Of a stretch of 64,000 nt of DNA, positions 34,526 to 43,542 are shown in pieces. The DNA comes from CALAMC01 sp964459465 (GTDB lineage Bacteria; Zixibacteria; MSB-5A5; GN15; PGXB01): contig CAYWLR010000001.1 in the NCBI GenBank assembly GCA_964459465.1, forward strand, positions 310,001 through 374,000, in the 5' to 3' direction. The number at the start of each line of letters is the position of its first letter. The first letter of the stretch is position 1. Both the position numbers and the translations under genes were made by a program. The notes beneath the pieces were generated by a model. The model was not told where the DNA came from, made no database searches, and saw nothing but the letters and a program-made list of their open reading frames with translations.

Positions 34526-36205
34526 ATGCTCCATCGATTGCATATAAAGAACTTTGCCCTCGTTCAGGAATTGTCAATCGAGTTTGCACCGGGAATGAAC
34601 GTTCTGACCGGCGAGACCGGCGCGGGCAAATCGGTCATTGTCGGGGCGCTGGCGCAGATACTGGGGGAGCGGGCCGACAAAGATGACATCCGCTCCGGTG
34701 AGAAGGCGGCACTGATCGAAGCCGAATTCGATATCGGGCAATCGGGGATAATCGCTAAATTGCTTTCGGAAAACGGCCTGGAAGGAGATGGCCGGTCGCT
34801 TCTGATCCGCAAAGAAATATTCGCCAGTGACCGCGCCACGCGGGTTTTCATCAATGACCGTCAGGTTGCGGCCAGGACGCTTAAAGATATCACCGAGCAC
34901 CTGGCCCAGCTTTATGGCCAGCATTCACATCAGCAGTTGATTGACGAGAAAAATCATCTGTCGTTTCTCGACGCCTTTGCCGGGTTGTTGAACGACGTGG
35001 AACAATTGAGTTCGGTTCATGCCGACTGGCAAAGTTGCGAACAGCGGCTCAAGACGGCCATCAGGTGCAAATCGGAAAGCGAAAAAAAACGCGAATTGAT
35101 GCAATTCCAGAAAGAAGAGATCGAGAATGCACGAATCAAGGCCGGAGAGGAAGAACAACTTCTGGCGGAACGGAAAATTCTTGATTCCGCGGCATTGCTG
35201 GGCCAGAAATGTTCGTCCATATTAAATACACTTGATGGTGATGAAAACTCCATATTGGCCGGCCTGGGCGCCTGTTCCAAAGAGCTTGCCCATATTCTTC
35301 CGGTCGATAAAAAACTCGAATCGCTGGGCGAATTGATGGATAATGCTTCGGTCAATCTCGAGGAATTTCGGGCCGGAGTGGAGTCATACCTGTCGTCGAT
35401 TCCCGATGACCCCGTCCGCCTGGAGGAGATAAATCTTCGACTCGATGAAATCTATCGGCTCAAGAAAAAATACGGCGGGTCGGAAGAGGCAATTTTAAAA
35501 ACACTGGAAGAGATAAACGTTGAACTCGGCCGGATGAATAATATCGGTCAGGAGATAACATACCTCCAAAAGCAGGTCGCTGGGTATAAAAAGGATTATG
35601 ACCAAAAAGCGACGGCTCTTTCGCAGAAACGCCAGCGGGCGGCGAGGAAGCTATCCAGAATGGTAAAGAAAGAACTGGGCGACCTGGCCATAGGGGAGGC
35701 CGGGTTCGAATGTGAATTTTTATATGTCGATGACCCTGATGGCATTGAGTATGGCGGGAGAATTTTAAAAGCCGAGCCGACCGGTCTGGAAAATATCCGC
35801 TTTTTATTTTCTGCCAACCCGGGCGAGCCGCTCAAGCCGCTGTCTTCGACCGCTTCCGGCGGCGAAATCTCACGGGTTATGCTGGCGCTCAAGACGGCCG
35901 AGCAGTCCAATAGGACAGAAAGTCAGCCGCTTCTGGTTTTCGATGAAATTGATGCCGGAATCGGCGGGCTGACCGCCAAAACCATCGCGGAGAAACTTAG
36001 CGCCCTGGGTCGGGATAATCAACTTATGGTAATCACCCATCTTCACCAGATTGCGACCCTGGCCGACCACCATTTTGCGGTCGAAAAGGTTGTTTCTTCG
36101 GATAAATCGAAGCGCCATATAATCTCCGTGATTAAACTGGATAAAAAAAGCCGGGCCGATGAAATCCGGCGGATGTTGAGTCTGGACGAAATGAGGCTTT
36201 TGTAA
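34526..36205 (+). CDS. recN: DNA repair protein RecN
   Basis: 559 residues. SMC-like: N-terminal LHRLHIKNFALVQELSIEFA with Walker A GETGAGKSVIVGAL, two coiled-coil arms (about 150-370), the signature STASGGEISRVMLALK, Walker B LLVFDEIDAGIGG, and a late VITHLHQIATLAD. It acts in double-strand break repair by holding DNA ends or sister strands. It starts 6 bp after dnaG, so it shares its operon. Full length. Confidence 0.96.
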   Translation: MLHRLHIKNFALVQELSIEFAPGMNVLTGETGAGKSVIVGALAQILGERADKDDIRSGEKAALIEAEFDIGQSGIIAKLLSENGLEGDGRSLLIRKEIFASDRATRVFINDRQVAARTLKDITEHLAQLYGQHSHQQLIDEKNHLSFLDAFAGLLNDVEQLSSVHADWQSCEQRLKTAIRCKSESEKKRELMQFQKEEIENARIKAGEEEQLLAERKILDSAALLGQKCSSILNTLDGDENSILAGLGACSKELAHILPVDKKLESLGELMDNASVNLEEFRAGVESYLSSIPDDPVRLEEINLRLDEIYRLKKKYGGSEEAILKTLEEINVELGRMNNIGQEITYLQKQVAGYKKDYDQKATALSQKRQRAARKLSRMVKKELGDLAIGEAGFECEFLYVDDPDGIEYGGRILKAEPTGLENIRFLFSANPGEPLKPLSSTASGGEISRVMLALKTAEQSNRTESQPLLVFDEIDAGIGGLTAKTIAEKLSALGRDNQLMVITHLHQIATLADHHFAVEKVVSSDKSKRHIISVIKLDKKSRADEIRRMLSLDEMRLL

Positions 36206-36268
36206 ATATCTTTGTTTTTATATGTTGTTGTGTAACTTAATAATAAAATCCGAGTATTTTTTGAATAT

Positions 36269-36850
36269 ATGATTTTTTTTACGGTATATAAAACGGAAGT
36301 TAAATCAACCGGTGACGCCGAACTGGTATTTTCAATCGCGGGCGGCGATAAGAAAGCCATGAAAACGCTGGTTGACCGTTATAAGAAGCGGGCCTTTTAT
36401 CTGGCTTTAGGCATGGTGGGCAACAAGGATGAGGCTTTTGATATTTCACAGGAAGCGTTTATCAGGGTTTTTAAATCTGCGGCCAGGTTCGAAAAGGGCC
36501 ACGATTTTTTCCCCTGGTTTTATTCCATCGTGGTCAACCTCTGTAAAGATTGCCTGGCGCGCCGGAAAAATAAGGAAGCCCGGGAAATGAACCTCGATGA
36601 CGCCGCTTATTTTCTGGTTGCCGATTCCAACCCGGAGGATGCCGTGATTAAGGAAGAGCTTTCCCGCGATGTTCAGCAGGCTCTTATGGAACTCGATTTC
36701 GAGGACCGTGAGATCATTATGCTCAAGCATTTCAAGGATCTTTCCTATGATGAAATCGCCGCCCTGCTGAAAATCCCGAAAGGGACGGTGATGTCACGGC
36801 TTCATTATGCCCGCAAAAAACTGGTGAAAAGGCTGGCCAAATATGTCTGA
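36269..36850 (+). CDS. ECF-family RNA polymerase sigma factor
   Basis: 193 residues. Sigma region 2: AMKTLVDRYKKRAFYLALGM, then DEAFDISQEAFIRVFKSA and FFPWFYSIVVNLCKD. Region 4: FEDREIIMLKHFKDLSYDEI, followed by LLKIPKGTVMSRLHYARKKL. The two are linked by a short acidic segment and there is no region 3, as in group 4 sigma factors. It directs polymerase to a stress or envelope regulon. The ATG at 36269 has no clear Shine-Dalgarno sequence. The next gene overlaps by 8 bp and carries an anti-sigma-like layout, so it is probably the cognate anti-sigma factor. Confidence 0.93.
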   Translation: MIFFTVYKTEVKSTGDAELVFSIAGGDKKAMKTLVDRYKKRAFYLALGMVGNKDEAFDISQEAFIRVFKSAARFEKGHDFFPWFYSIVVNLCKDCLARRKNKEAREMNLDDAAYFLVADSNPEDAVIKEELSRDVQQALMELDFEDREIIMLKHFKDLSYDEIAALLKIPKGTVMSRLHYARKKLVKRLAKYV

Positions 36851-37289
36851 AAATAATATCAACGTTTTGCTGTCGGGATATATCGACGGAGAATTGACGT
36901 CGCAGGAACGTCAGGACTTCGAAAATCGCCTTAAAAGCGATCCCGAACTGCAGAAAGAACTGGAGAAATTCAATAAATTGAAGGAGATAACCGGGGCTAT
37001 GAAGTACGCGGACATTCCCGATTCGGTTTGGGAAGGGTATTGGGCGTCGGTTTACAAACGAATGGAGCGGGGTATCGGGTGGATATTGATGTCCCTTTCG
37101 GCCGTCCTTTTTCTTGCGGTCGGATGCTATTATCTGTTTCTTGGCTTCTTTTTGAATCCGGAAATATCAATCGTTCTGAAAATTGCCGTGGGAGCCGGGC
37201 TTTTGGGGTTGATTGTCATGCTCGTGTCTCTTATTCGGGAACACCTGTTTGCCTATAATCGCGACAGATATCGGGAGGTAAAGCGATGA
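36843..37289 (+). CDS. Probable membrane anti-sigma factor
   Basis: 148 residues. The cytoplasmic N-terminus NVLLSGYIDGELTSQERQDF resembles the anti-sigma domain common to ECF partners (LSAYLDGELS-type), but the zinc ligands (HxxxCxxC) are absent. Two membrane helices follow (about 80-105 and 112-132), then a short tail. It overlaps the sigma gene by 8 bp and the YbjQ-like gene by 4 bp (37286-37289). By position and shape it should hold the sigma factor at the membrane; this is inferred from context. Confidence 0.75.
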   Translation: MSENNINVLLSGYIDGELTSQERQDFENRLKSDPELQKELEKFNKLKEITGAMKYADIPDSVWEGYWASVYKRMERGIGWILMSLSAVLFLAVGCYYLFLGFFLNPEISIVLKIAVGAGLLGLIVMLVSLIREHLFAYNRDRYREVKR

Positions 37290-37609
37290 TAGTTTGTACG
37301 ACCGAGGATATCCCCGGTAAACGGGTCGTCAAATGTCTGGGACTGGTGCGGGGCAATACCGTCCGGGCCCGCCATATCGGGCATGATATCGCAGCATTTT
37401 TACGAAACCTTATCGGCGGCGAGGTCAAAGATTACACCAAGATGCTGGGCGAAACGCGCGAGCAATCGATCGACCGCATGATTGCCGAGGCCGTTGACCT
37501 GGGGGCCAACGCCATTCTGGCCGTAAGATTTTCGACTTCATACATCATGTCGGGAGCGGCCGAACTCCTGGCCTATGGCACTGCCGTCATTGTCGAAGAT
37601 GTTCAATGA
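37286..37609 (+). CDS. YbjQ/UPF0145 family putative heavy-metal-binding protein
   Basis: 107 residues, complete family fold: VVKCLGLVRGNTVRARHIG, GGEVKDYTKMLGETREQSID, and EAVDLGANAILAVRFSTSYI. The protein forms pentamers in solved homologues; metal binding is a proposed, unproven property. It overlaps the anti-sigma gene by 4 bp and is the last gene of the sigma operon before a strong terminator, so it is likely co-regulated with the sigma factor. Confidence 0.9.
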   Translation: MIVCTTEDIPGKRVVKCLGLVRGNTVRARHIGHDIAAFLRNLIGGEVKDYTKMLGETREQSIDRMIAEAVDLGANAILAVRFSTSYIMSGAAELLAYGTAVIVEDVQ

Positions 37610-37616
37610 AAACTAT

Positions 37617-37645
37617 AGCCGGGTCGGGTCCGACCCGGCTTTTTA
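37617..37645 (+). terminator. Terminator of the sigma/anti-sigma operon
   Basis: A 10-bp stem AGCCGGGTCG / CGACCCGGCT with GGTC loop, then TTTTTATT, starting 8 bp after the YbjQ stop. Confidence 0.92.
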
Positions 37646-37706
37646 TTAGTCGATTTTCTTCTTTCTATCCAGTATAATTTTCAATATATGAAGGTGTGAG
37701 AAAATT

Positions 37707-39689
37707 ATGTCTTCCGTTTTAAGATCGTTGGTACCATCGAAAGTCCTGACCTGGGCGGCAATTTTTTTCGTGAATGCCGTCTTCTTTTCGTTATTGCGCC
37801 TGGTATTCCTGGCATATTTTTACGACGTCGCGGCCCGGAGCAGAATACTGGATATACTGCACGCCTTCTGGATCGGTTTTCGATTCGTTGCCAAAGTCAT
37901 CAGTATAATACTGTTACCGCTCGTAATAATATCGCTTGCGCCTGGCCTGTCCTTTGAAAAAAAAGAGGTACGACGGGTTTTAATTACTGTACTGACTGCC
38001 ATTTTCGGCTTTTTGTTTCTTTTGGGCCTCGCGGAATTGCGTTTTTTCGAAGCCTATGGCAGCCGCTTGAATTTTCTGGCCGTCGAATACCTCGATGACG
38101 CCGTCATGATGCTATATACGATCTATACCGATATCGCTTTCTGGCTCGTTGCGATCGGAACAGTTTTGCTGATAGCACTTTATGTCATGACACTCAAGGC
38201 CGTCTTCAACCGAATCCCGTCATTGAAATCCCGTGTCGCCATCGTTCCGGCGGTCATATCATATCTGATTCTGATTGCCCTGCTCGTTTTCGGCATTCGG
38301 GGCCGCCTGGGACAAAAAGGACTCGACTGGGGAGCCGCTTTTTTCAGCACTGATCAATTTGCCAATCAACTGGCGCTAAACGGGTGTTTCACGCTGGCCA
38401 ATTCCATTTATGAAGAACGTAAAGCCGGGCGGGATATCAGCGACCCGGAAAGCGGCAGATATCATTTCTATGACACGGGTTTTGCCTGCCGCACCGTTTC
38501 CGATATGCTGGGTATCGAAGATATATGCGGTCCGGCCATGGCAGATATGTCGGAAACAAAATCCGCATCACTCTGGGGATTTGACCCCAATATCGTCATT
38601 ATCATCATGGAGAGCTGGTCGGTCGATCGCATCGGCGCGTATGGTGCTAAATTAGGCGTGACGCCTTATTTTGACCGCCTTGCCGGCCAGGGCATTCTTT
38701 TTGCGAGATTTTATGCCAACGGCATCCGCACCAATCGCGGCATCCCGGCCATATTATGTTCATATCCGGCGCTTCCGGGACGCTCGATAATGAAGCGTTT
38801 TTCAGCGGGACGGCCGTTCAGTTCCATCGCGGAAGTATTGAACACGCGCGGCTATACGTCGATTTTCGCCCACGGCGGAGACATTCAATTCGATAATATC
38901 GAAGGATTCCTGCGGGCGCATGGGTACACCCGCTTTTACGGGCAATCGGACCTTGAAGGTCATACCCTCAATAAGTGGGGAATCGATGACCACGAGGTAT
39001 TCTCATCGCTGGCGGCGCGTGTCGATTCCCTGCCGCGGCCTTTTAACCTGACCGTGTTCACTTTGAGCTTCCACGAACCGTACCTCGTCCCCGACGAGCG
39101 CTTCGTCAAATTCGACCCCTCAAAGGAAGAAAACCGTATGCTCAATGCTTTTTACTATACCGACTGGGCGCTGGGACGGTTTGTTGACGGCTTGCATAGT
39201 AGTCCGGTCATGGATAGCACGATATTTATTATTACTTCCGACCATTGTTCCCATCAAACGCCGCAGTACCCGTTGACCCCGACCACGTTTCATATCCCTA
39301 TGTTGATTTATTCGCCGATGCTCCTGGGAGATTCGGCGCGGGTGATATCGACCATCGCCGGCCAGGTCGATATCGTCCCGACTCTGGCGGGCCTGCTGGG
39401 TTTGTCGGGAAATATACCGGGCTGGGGGAGAGACGTTTTGAATCTGCCCGAAGGCGACAATGGTTTTGCTGTCATCGACGCCGACGAAAAATTCGGCATG
39501 ATCGAGGACTCCCTGTTGTACTTTCACTGGACCGGAGCGGGCGAATACCTGTACAATCTGAACGATAAGCCATACCTTCAAAATGATCTTAAAGACTCAT
39601 TGCCGGATAAATTCCGATCCATGGCCGTGCGAACCAATGCGTACATTCAACTGGCGATACAGTTATCACGAAGCAAGATTGTAAAATAG
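37707..39689 (+). CDS. LTA synthase-like membrane sulfatase/phosphoglycerol transferase
   Basis: 660 residues. Five N-terminal membrane helices occupy about residues 1-215. An extracellular alkaline-phosphatase-superfamily domain follows: NIVIIIMESWSVDRIGAYGA (metal-binding Glu), nucleophile Thr in NGIRTNRGIPAIL, IFAHGGDIQFDNIEGF, and IITSDHCSHQTPQYP (Asp, His). This matches the lipoteichoic-acid-synthase branch that transfers phosphoglycerol or phosphoethanolamine-type groups to glycolipids or glycans. In a Gram-negative host the product may be a modified periplasmic glycan or lipid, which is inference. A TATAAT at 37673-37678 lies 29 bp upstream of ATG. Confidence 0.9.
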   Translation: MSSVLRSLVPSKVLTWAAIFFVNAVFFSLLRLVFLAYFYDVAARSRILDILHAFWIGFRFVAKVISIILLPLVIISLAPGLSFEKKEVRRVLITVLTAIFGFLFLLGLAELRFFEAYGSRLNFLAVEYLDDAVMMLYTIYTDIAFWLVAIGTVLLIALYVMTLKAVFNRIPSLKSRVAIVPAVISYLILIALLVFGIRGRLGQKGLDWGAAFFSTDQFANQLALNGCFTLANSIYEERKAGRDISDPESGRYHFYDTGFACRTVSDMLGIEDICGPAMADMSETKSASLWGFDPNIVIIIMESWSVDRIGAYGAKLGVTPYFDRLAGQGILFARFYANGIRTNRGIPAILCSYPALPGRSIMKRFSAGRPFSSIAEVLNTRGYTSIFAHGGDIQFDNIEGFLRAHGYTRFYGQSDLEGHTLNKWGIDDHEVFSSLAARVDSLPRPFNLTVFTLSFHEPYLVPDERFVKFDPSKEENRMLNAFYYTDWALGRFVDGLHSSPVMDSTIFIITSDHCSHQTPQYPLTPTTFHIPMLIYSPMLLGDSARVISTIAGQVDIVPTLAGLLGLSGNIPGWGRDVLNLPEGDNGFAVIDADEKFGMIEDSLLYFHWTGAGEYLYNLNDKPYLQNDLKDSLPDKFRSMAVRTNAYIQLAIQLSRSKIVK

Positions 39690-39739
39690 ATTGAACCGGG
39701 CGAAGTCCATTGTGCCCGTGACCGGCCATACGACCGGAT

Positions 39740-40258
39740 CTATCCCTGCTTCCTCAACAACCTCGTTATCACCGCCAGATGATGCGCATCGTGTTCGGCC
39801 ATGAAATAAACGTGGTCGATCAGGCGCATCGGCTGATTCAAACGCGGATGAAGCGCCGTCCGCGTCACGTCCGACTCCGACACATTATCGCATTTGACCA
39901 GCGCTCCCGTGCGCATAACGCGAAATTCTTCGAGCAGACTGCCGATAGTACGATCGTTAAAATTGGCATCATAGGTCAATTTATTGGTTACATCGGCGGG
40001 ACGCAGTTGTTCTTTTCCCAGCAGGAAATCGTCGATGCGGCCGGTGGTCAGACGTTCAGTGGTGATCAAATGTCCGACGTTTTCCTGAATCGACCATTTG
40101 TCCCCGGGCTTATAAGTTAGCTTTTCGCGGGGGATATCTCGAACTAATTCTTCCAACGCAGGCGGAGTGGCCCGAAGGCGTTCCACCACCGCCGGAAACT
40201 GCTCCGGCTCCGTCATAAAATTGAATTTCCGGTCAAACCAGATTACTTTAAATTCCAT
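39740..40258 (-). CDS. DinB-fold metal-dependent protein
   Basis: 172 residues, four-helix DinB_2 type. The three His ligands are in ENVGHLITTERL and AEHDAHHLAVI. The active pattern KWSIQENVGHL is typical. Family members include metal-dependent thiol-group transferases (bacillithiol, mycothiol), but no substrate can be assigned here. It starts 9 bp after the hutH-like stop, so the two may form a minus-strand transcript with hutH first. Confidence 0.87.
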   Translation of the reverse strand: MEFKVIWFDRKFNFMTEPEQFPAVVERLRATPPALEELVRDIPREKLTYKPGDKWSIQENVGHLITTERLTTGRIDDFLLGKEQLRPADVTNKLTYDANFNDRTIGSLLEEFRVMRTGALVKCDNVSESDVTRTALHPRLNQPMRLIDHVYFMAEHDAHHLAVITRLLRKQG

Positions 40259-40267
40259 ATTTCCTCT

Positions 40268-41791
40268 CTATCCAAGCGATCCGACAGCTTTTTCGACTTC
40301 TTCCAGTATTTCGCAGGATTTAACCAGTTGTTTCATCTTTGTGTGGTCGGGATACAACGGCCGGTCCACGTCGAGAAAATCAACATGGCGGCGAACTACT
40401 TCGCGGGCTTTCTGCACGCCCGCACCGAATTTATATTCCCGTAAGTCCAGGGCCTGTGCCGCCGCCATTATTTCGATGCCCAGCACGCCATAGGCATTGT
40501 CCAGAATCTGAAAGTTCTTGATGGCTGTGTTCATGCCCATCGAAACGAAATCTTCCTGGTCGGCGGCGGCCGGGATGGATTGAATCGAGGCCGGAGCCGA
40601 AAGAATCCGCTGTTCAACGATCAGGGCGTCGGCAGTATATTGTGACAACATTAAACCGGAAAACATGCCCGCGCCTTTTGTCAGAAACGGCGGCAGGCCG
40701 ACCGACAACGCCGGGTTATTCAGGCGGTTCATGCGTCGTTCTGATAAAACACTGACCATAGTGATACACGCCCCGGCCATATCCAATGGGACCGCCACCG
40801 GCGACCCCTGAAAATTGGCCCCGGATAATTGCAGATTCTCATCAGGGAAGAAAATGGGATTGTCTCCGACGCCGTTGAGTTCTATTTCGACCTGCGACCG
40901 GGCATAAGCCAGCGCGTCGTGGGCCGCCCCGATCACCTGCGGCGTGGAGCGCATGGAATAGGCATCCTGCACCTTGCAGGGAACCCGTCCCTCGGCCAAA
41001 TCCCCGCCGGCGACCAGTTTTCTTATTGCCGCCGCCGAACGGATCGCACCTTTGAAGCCCCGGACCTCATGTATTTTCGCATTGTACGGTTTCATGTTGG
41101 CTTTGAGCGCCTCCAGCGACATGGCCGTGCCGATTTCGGCCTGCTTGAGCCAGCGCTCGGCGTCGTATAAAAATAACGCACTCATCGCGGTCAGGACATT
41201 GGAACCGTTGATGGTGGCCAGGCCGTCGCGCGCCTTGAGGCCCGGTATCGGTATTCCGGCACGGTTAAGAGCTTCTTTTCCTTCGAGCAGTTCACCGTTG
41301 TAGTAGGCATGTCCTTCGCCCATCATGAGAAGTGCAATCTGGGCCATGGGCGACAAGTCGCCGCAGGCGCCGACCGATCCTTTCTGGCAGACATACGGCG
41401 TCACGCCTTTATTGAGCATGTCCACCAGCGTCTGTGTGATTTCGAGGCGACAGCCCGATTGTCCGTGGGCATGGACGTTTATCCGTCCGGCCATGGCGCC
41501 CCGGACGTATTCAATCGGGGCCGGGTCGCCGATTCCGGCACTGTGATTATAAATAAGATATTTCTGGAATTCCTTAACCTGATTGTCGTCGAGAACGACC
41601 TCCGAAAATTCTCCGATGCCGGTGTTGACGCCGTACATGATTTCATGGGCGACGATCTTTTTCTCAAGCATGGCGCGGCATTTGTTGATTTTGTCGATCG
41701 CCTCCGTCGCCAGTTCAACCTTTTCGCCGTGGCGGGCAATCTGCACCAGTTTTTCTATGGTCAGATTATGGCCGTTTAATACTATGGTCAT
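40268..41791 (-). CDS. hutH: Aromatic amino acid ammonia-lyase (histidine ammonia-lyase-like) with Ala-Cys-Gly cofactor site
   Basis: 507 residues, full length. Residues match Pseudomonas histidase: Y53 (IMYGVNTGIGEF), H83 (YNHSAGIGD), N195 (ATINGSNVL), QDAYSMRSTPQV, and Glu in DQEDFVSMG. The MIO prosthetic group normally forms from Ala-Ser-Gly; here the triplet is Ala-Cys-Gly (A142-C143-G144, codon TGC). The enzyme should remove ammonia from histidine or another aromatic amino acid to give urocanate or a cinnamate. Substrate is uncertain because H83 is preceded by Asn rather than Ser and the His of the QEDH-type motif is Phe. No hutU or hutI is adjacent. A 14-bp palindrome lies just upstream. 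Confidence 0.85.
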   Translation of the reverse strand: MTIVLNGHNLTIEKLVQIARHGEKVELATEAIDKINKCRAMLEKKIVAHEIMYGVNTGIGEFSEVVLDDNQVKEFQKYLIYNHSAGIGDPAPIEYVRGAMAGRINVHAHGQSGCRLEITQTLVDMLNKGVTPYVCQKGSVGACGDLSPMAQIALLMMGEGHAYYNGELLEGKEALNRAGIPIPGLKARDGLATINGSNVLTAMSALFLYDAERWLKQAEIGTAMSLEALKANMKPYNAKIHEVRGFKGAIRSAAAIRKLVAGGDLAEGRVPCKVQDAYSMRSTPQVIGAAHDALAYARSQVEIELNGVGDNPIFFPDENLQLSGANFQGSPVAVPLDMAGACITMVSVLSERRMNRLNNPALSVGLPPFLTKGAGMFSGLMLSQYTADALIVEQRILSAPASIQSIPAAADQEDFVSMGMNTAIKNFQILDNAYGVLGIEIMAAAQALDLREYKFGAGVQKAREVVRRHVDFLDVDRPLYPDHTKMKQLVKSCEILEEVEKAVGSLG

Positions 41792-41810
41792 ACATCACCT
41801 CAAATTTACT

Positions 41811-41824
41811 GAACCGTTTGGTTC
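41811..41824 (-). promoter_or_regulatory. Palindromic operator candidate upstream of the ammonia-lyase gene
   Basis: GAACC GTTT GGTTC is a perfect 5-bp inverted repeat with a 4-bp centre, 19 bp upstream of the ammonia-lyase start codon. Its position fits a repressor site or a small hairpin in the leader. Nothing else in the 224-bp gap to the TauE gene looks specific. Confidence 0.35.
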
Positions 41825-42015
41825 GATTAATATTTTGCGAATTTATAACAGGGGCGACTTTATGTGTCTTGAAGACCGGATGCATTATCGGGCTGATACC
41901 GTGAATCCAGGGTCAGCGATTCGATGACCCGGCGACCGCGAAGCTCAATTTTACCGATCCTTTTTGACATGGCGCAAATATATATAATGACCGGGGTTTC
42001 TGTCAATTGCCAATA

Positions 42016-42915
42016 TCAGCCGCTTATGTAACCCCAGATATATCTTACGGCGATAAATAACAAGCAGGCGGTCAAAATTGCCTTGATAAGCCTTACGGGC
42101 ATATATTTCTGGAGGGTTGCCCCCGTGTAAGTGCCGGCCAGCCCTCCAATACCGAAAGATAATCCCAGAAGCCAGTCGGGTGCAATGGCCAGATCCGGAC
42201 GCGAATAAATCCGGGCCAACACGACATATATGATCACGCCAATTATGGAATTAATAAAGGTCCCGGCCAGAGCCACCCCGGAGATGGCATAAACCGGCAG
42301 GCGAAAAAAGGCAACCATTATGGGAACCAGAAGCGCCCCGCCGCCGATACCATAAATCGCCCCGACTATGCCCATAAAAAAGCATATCAGAAAGAACGTC
42401 ACGGTCGGGACGCCGTAATGTTTTCCATCAAAATTGAAACTTATGTGGCGCGACGAAATGGAGGCATCACACACGGTCAGGCCTTTTAATTTATTGCCGG
42501 CTTGTTTTTCGCCCGAGGACTCAAATACTCCCAACCCAAGCCGTCCGCCGATATATATCAAAACCAGACCGACAAAAAATTTGAACGCCGTCGGGTCCGG
42601 CAGGTATTTAACGCGGATGATGGCCCCGAGTATATTGCCCGGAAGCGCCCCCAGAACCGACGCCCATAACAGCGGCCAGAGCATGCGCTTTTCGCGATAG
42701 TAACGATATACGCCTCCCGGAATGGCCACGATATTAAAAAACAGGTTGGTCGGAGTCACCGCCGGGCCGACAAAACCCAGAACGCTGACCTGAAAAGGAA
42801 GAAGTAGAAAGGCTCCGGATAGCCCGCCGGTGGACGTTAGTGTGGAAATAACAAAGGCTACTATGACCGGCAGCCACCACCAGGTTTCGATGCCGCTTAT
42901 CGGAAATTCTATCAT
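42016..42915 (-). CDS. TauE/SafE family sulfite/organosulfur permease
   Basis: 299 residues with about eight membrane helices arranged as two halves. The N-terminal half has FVISTLTSTGGLSGAFLLLP and GFVGPAVTPTNLFFNIVAIP. The second half has FFMGIVGAIYGIGGGALLVP and the closing GLAGTYTGATLQKYMP. The family moves sulfite, sulfonates or other sulfur compounds across the inner membrane. A soluble insert of about 45 residues near 130 (GVFESSGEKQAGNKLKG) is longer than usual. It appears monocistronic. Confidence 0.88.
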   Translation of the reverse strand: MIEFPISGIETWWWLPVIVAFVISTLTSTGGLSGAFLLLPFQVSVLGFVGPAVTPTNLFFNIVAIPGGVYRYYREKRMLWPLLWASVLGALPGNILGAIIRVKYLPDPTAFKFFVGLVLIYIGGRLGLGVFESSGEKQAGNKLKGLTVCDASISSRHISFNFDGKHYGVPTVTFFLICFFMGIVGAIYGIGGGALLVPIMVAFFRLPVYAISGVALAGTFINSIIGVIIYVVLARIYSRPDLAIAPDWLLGLSFGIGGLAGTYTGATLQKYMPVRLIKAILTACLLFIAVRYIWGYISG

Positions 42916-43000
42916 GGGACATAATTTATTAATTGGATTCGGCCCTGTCCATTGTTAAATAATAAATCGTAAATCACAAACCGAATAAGGATGCGACCGC

Positions 43001-43483
43001 ATGGCAAAACTTGAAACTATCTATGAATTTCTGGCGCAACGAAGAATCGCGCTGGTGGGGCTGTCACAAAATCCCAAGCACTTCAGCCGCGCGCTTTTCC
43101 GCGAACTTATTGAGCGTAAATATCACGTTTGCCCGGTCAATCCGCTGGCGGATAATATAGATGGTTTCCCCTGTCATAAGAATATCGAAGATGTCATGCG
43201 TACCGATTATGGCGAATTCCCGGTCGGCGGGGCATTGATAATGACCTCCCCGGAAAAATACCCCGATCTTGTGGAGCAGTGTATCAAGGCGGGAGTCAAA
43301 CGAATCTGGCTTTTTGGAGTTTCCGGCAATGATAAGAAATATCCCGAGCTGTCTGTCATGTGCAAAAAAAATGACGTCACGCTGATAGTCGATTTGTGCC
43401 CCTTCATGTTTCTGCCGCAAACCGGCTTTATTCACCGTCTGCACGGCGGACTGCTCAAGTTGTTCGGAAAATTCCCCCAATAA
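43001..43483 (+). CDS. CoA-binding domain protein
   Basis: 160 residues, CoA_binding_2 Rossmann fold: IALVGLSQNPKHFSRALFRE, KYHVCPVNPLADNIDGFPCH, then VGGALIMTSPEK and VKRIWLFGVSGN. Homologues such as YccU bind CoA-like ligands, but no enzyme activity is known. A short C-terminal extension (FMFLPQTGFIHRLHGGLLKL) follows the core and is common in FCB-type members. Transcribed alone toward the PEP-CTERM gene. Confidence 0.88.
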   Translation: MAKLETIYEFLAQRRIALVGLSQNPKHFSRALFRELIERKYHVCPVNPLADNIDGFPCHKNIEDVMRTDYGEFPVGGALIMTSPEKYPDLVEQCIKAGVKRIWLFGVSGNDKKYPELSVMCKKNDVTLIVDLCPFMFLPQTGFIHRLHGGLLKLFGKFPQ

Positions 43484-43518
43484 AAAACCGCCGCGTCATG
43501 AGGGGTCGACCGCGGCGG
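43482..43518 (-). terminator. Terminator of the PEP-CTERM gene
   Basis: An 8-bp stem CCGCCGCG / CGCGGCGG (43488-43495 and 43511-43518) with a 15-nt loop. On the minus strand it is followed by a run of six T. It also sits directly behind the plus-strand CoA-binding gene and may act both ways. Confidence 0.8.
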
Positions 43519-43542
43519 CTCTATCAGTCAAACAAGTAGAAA

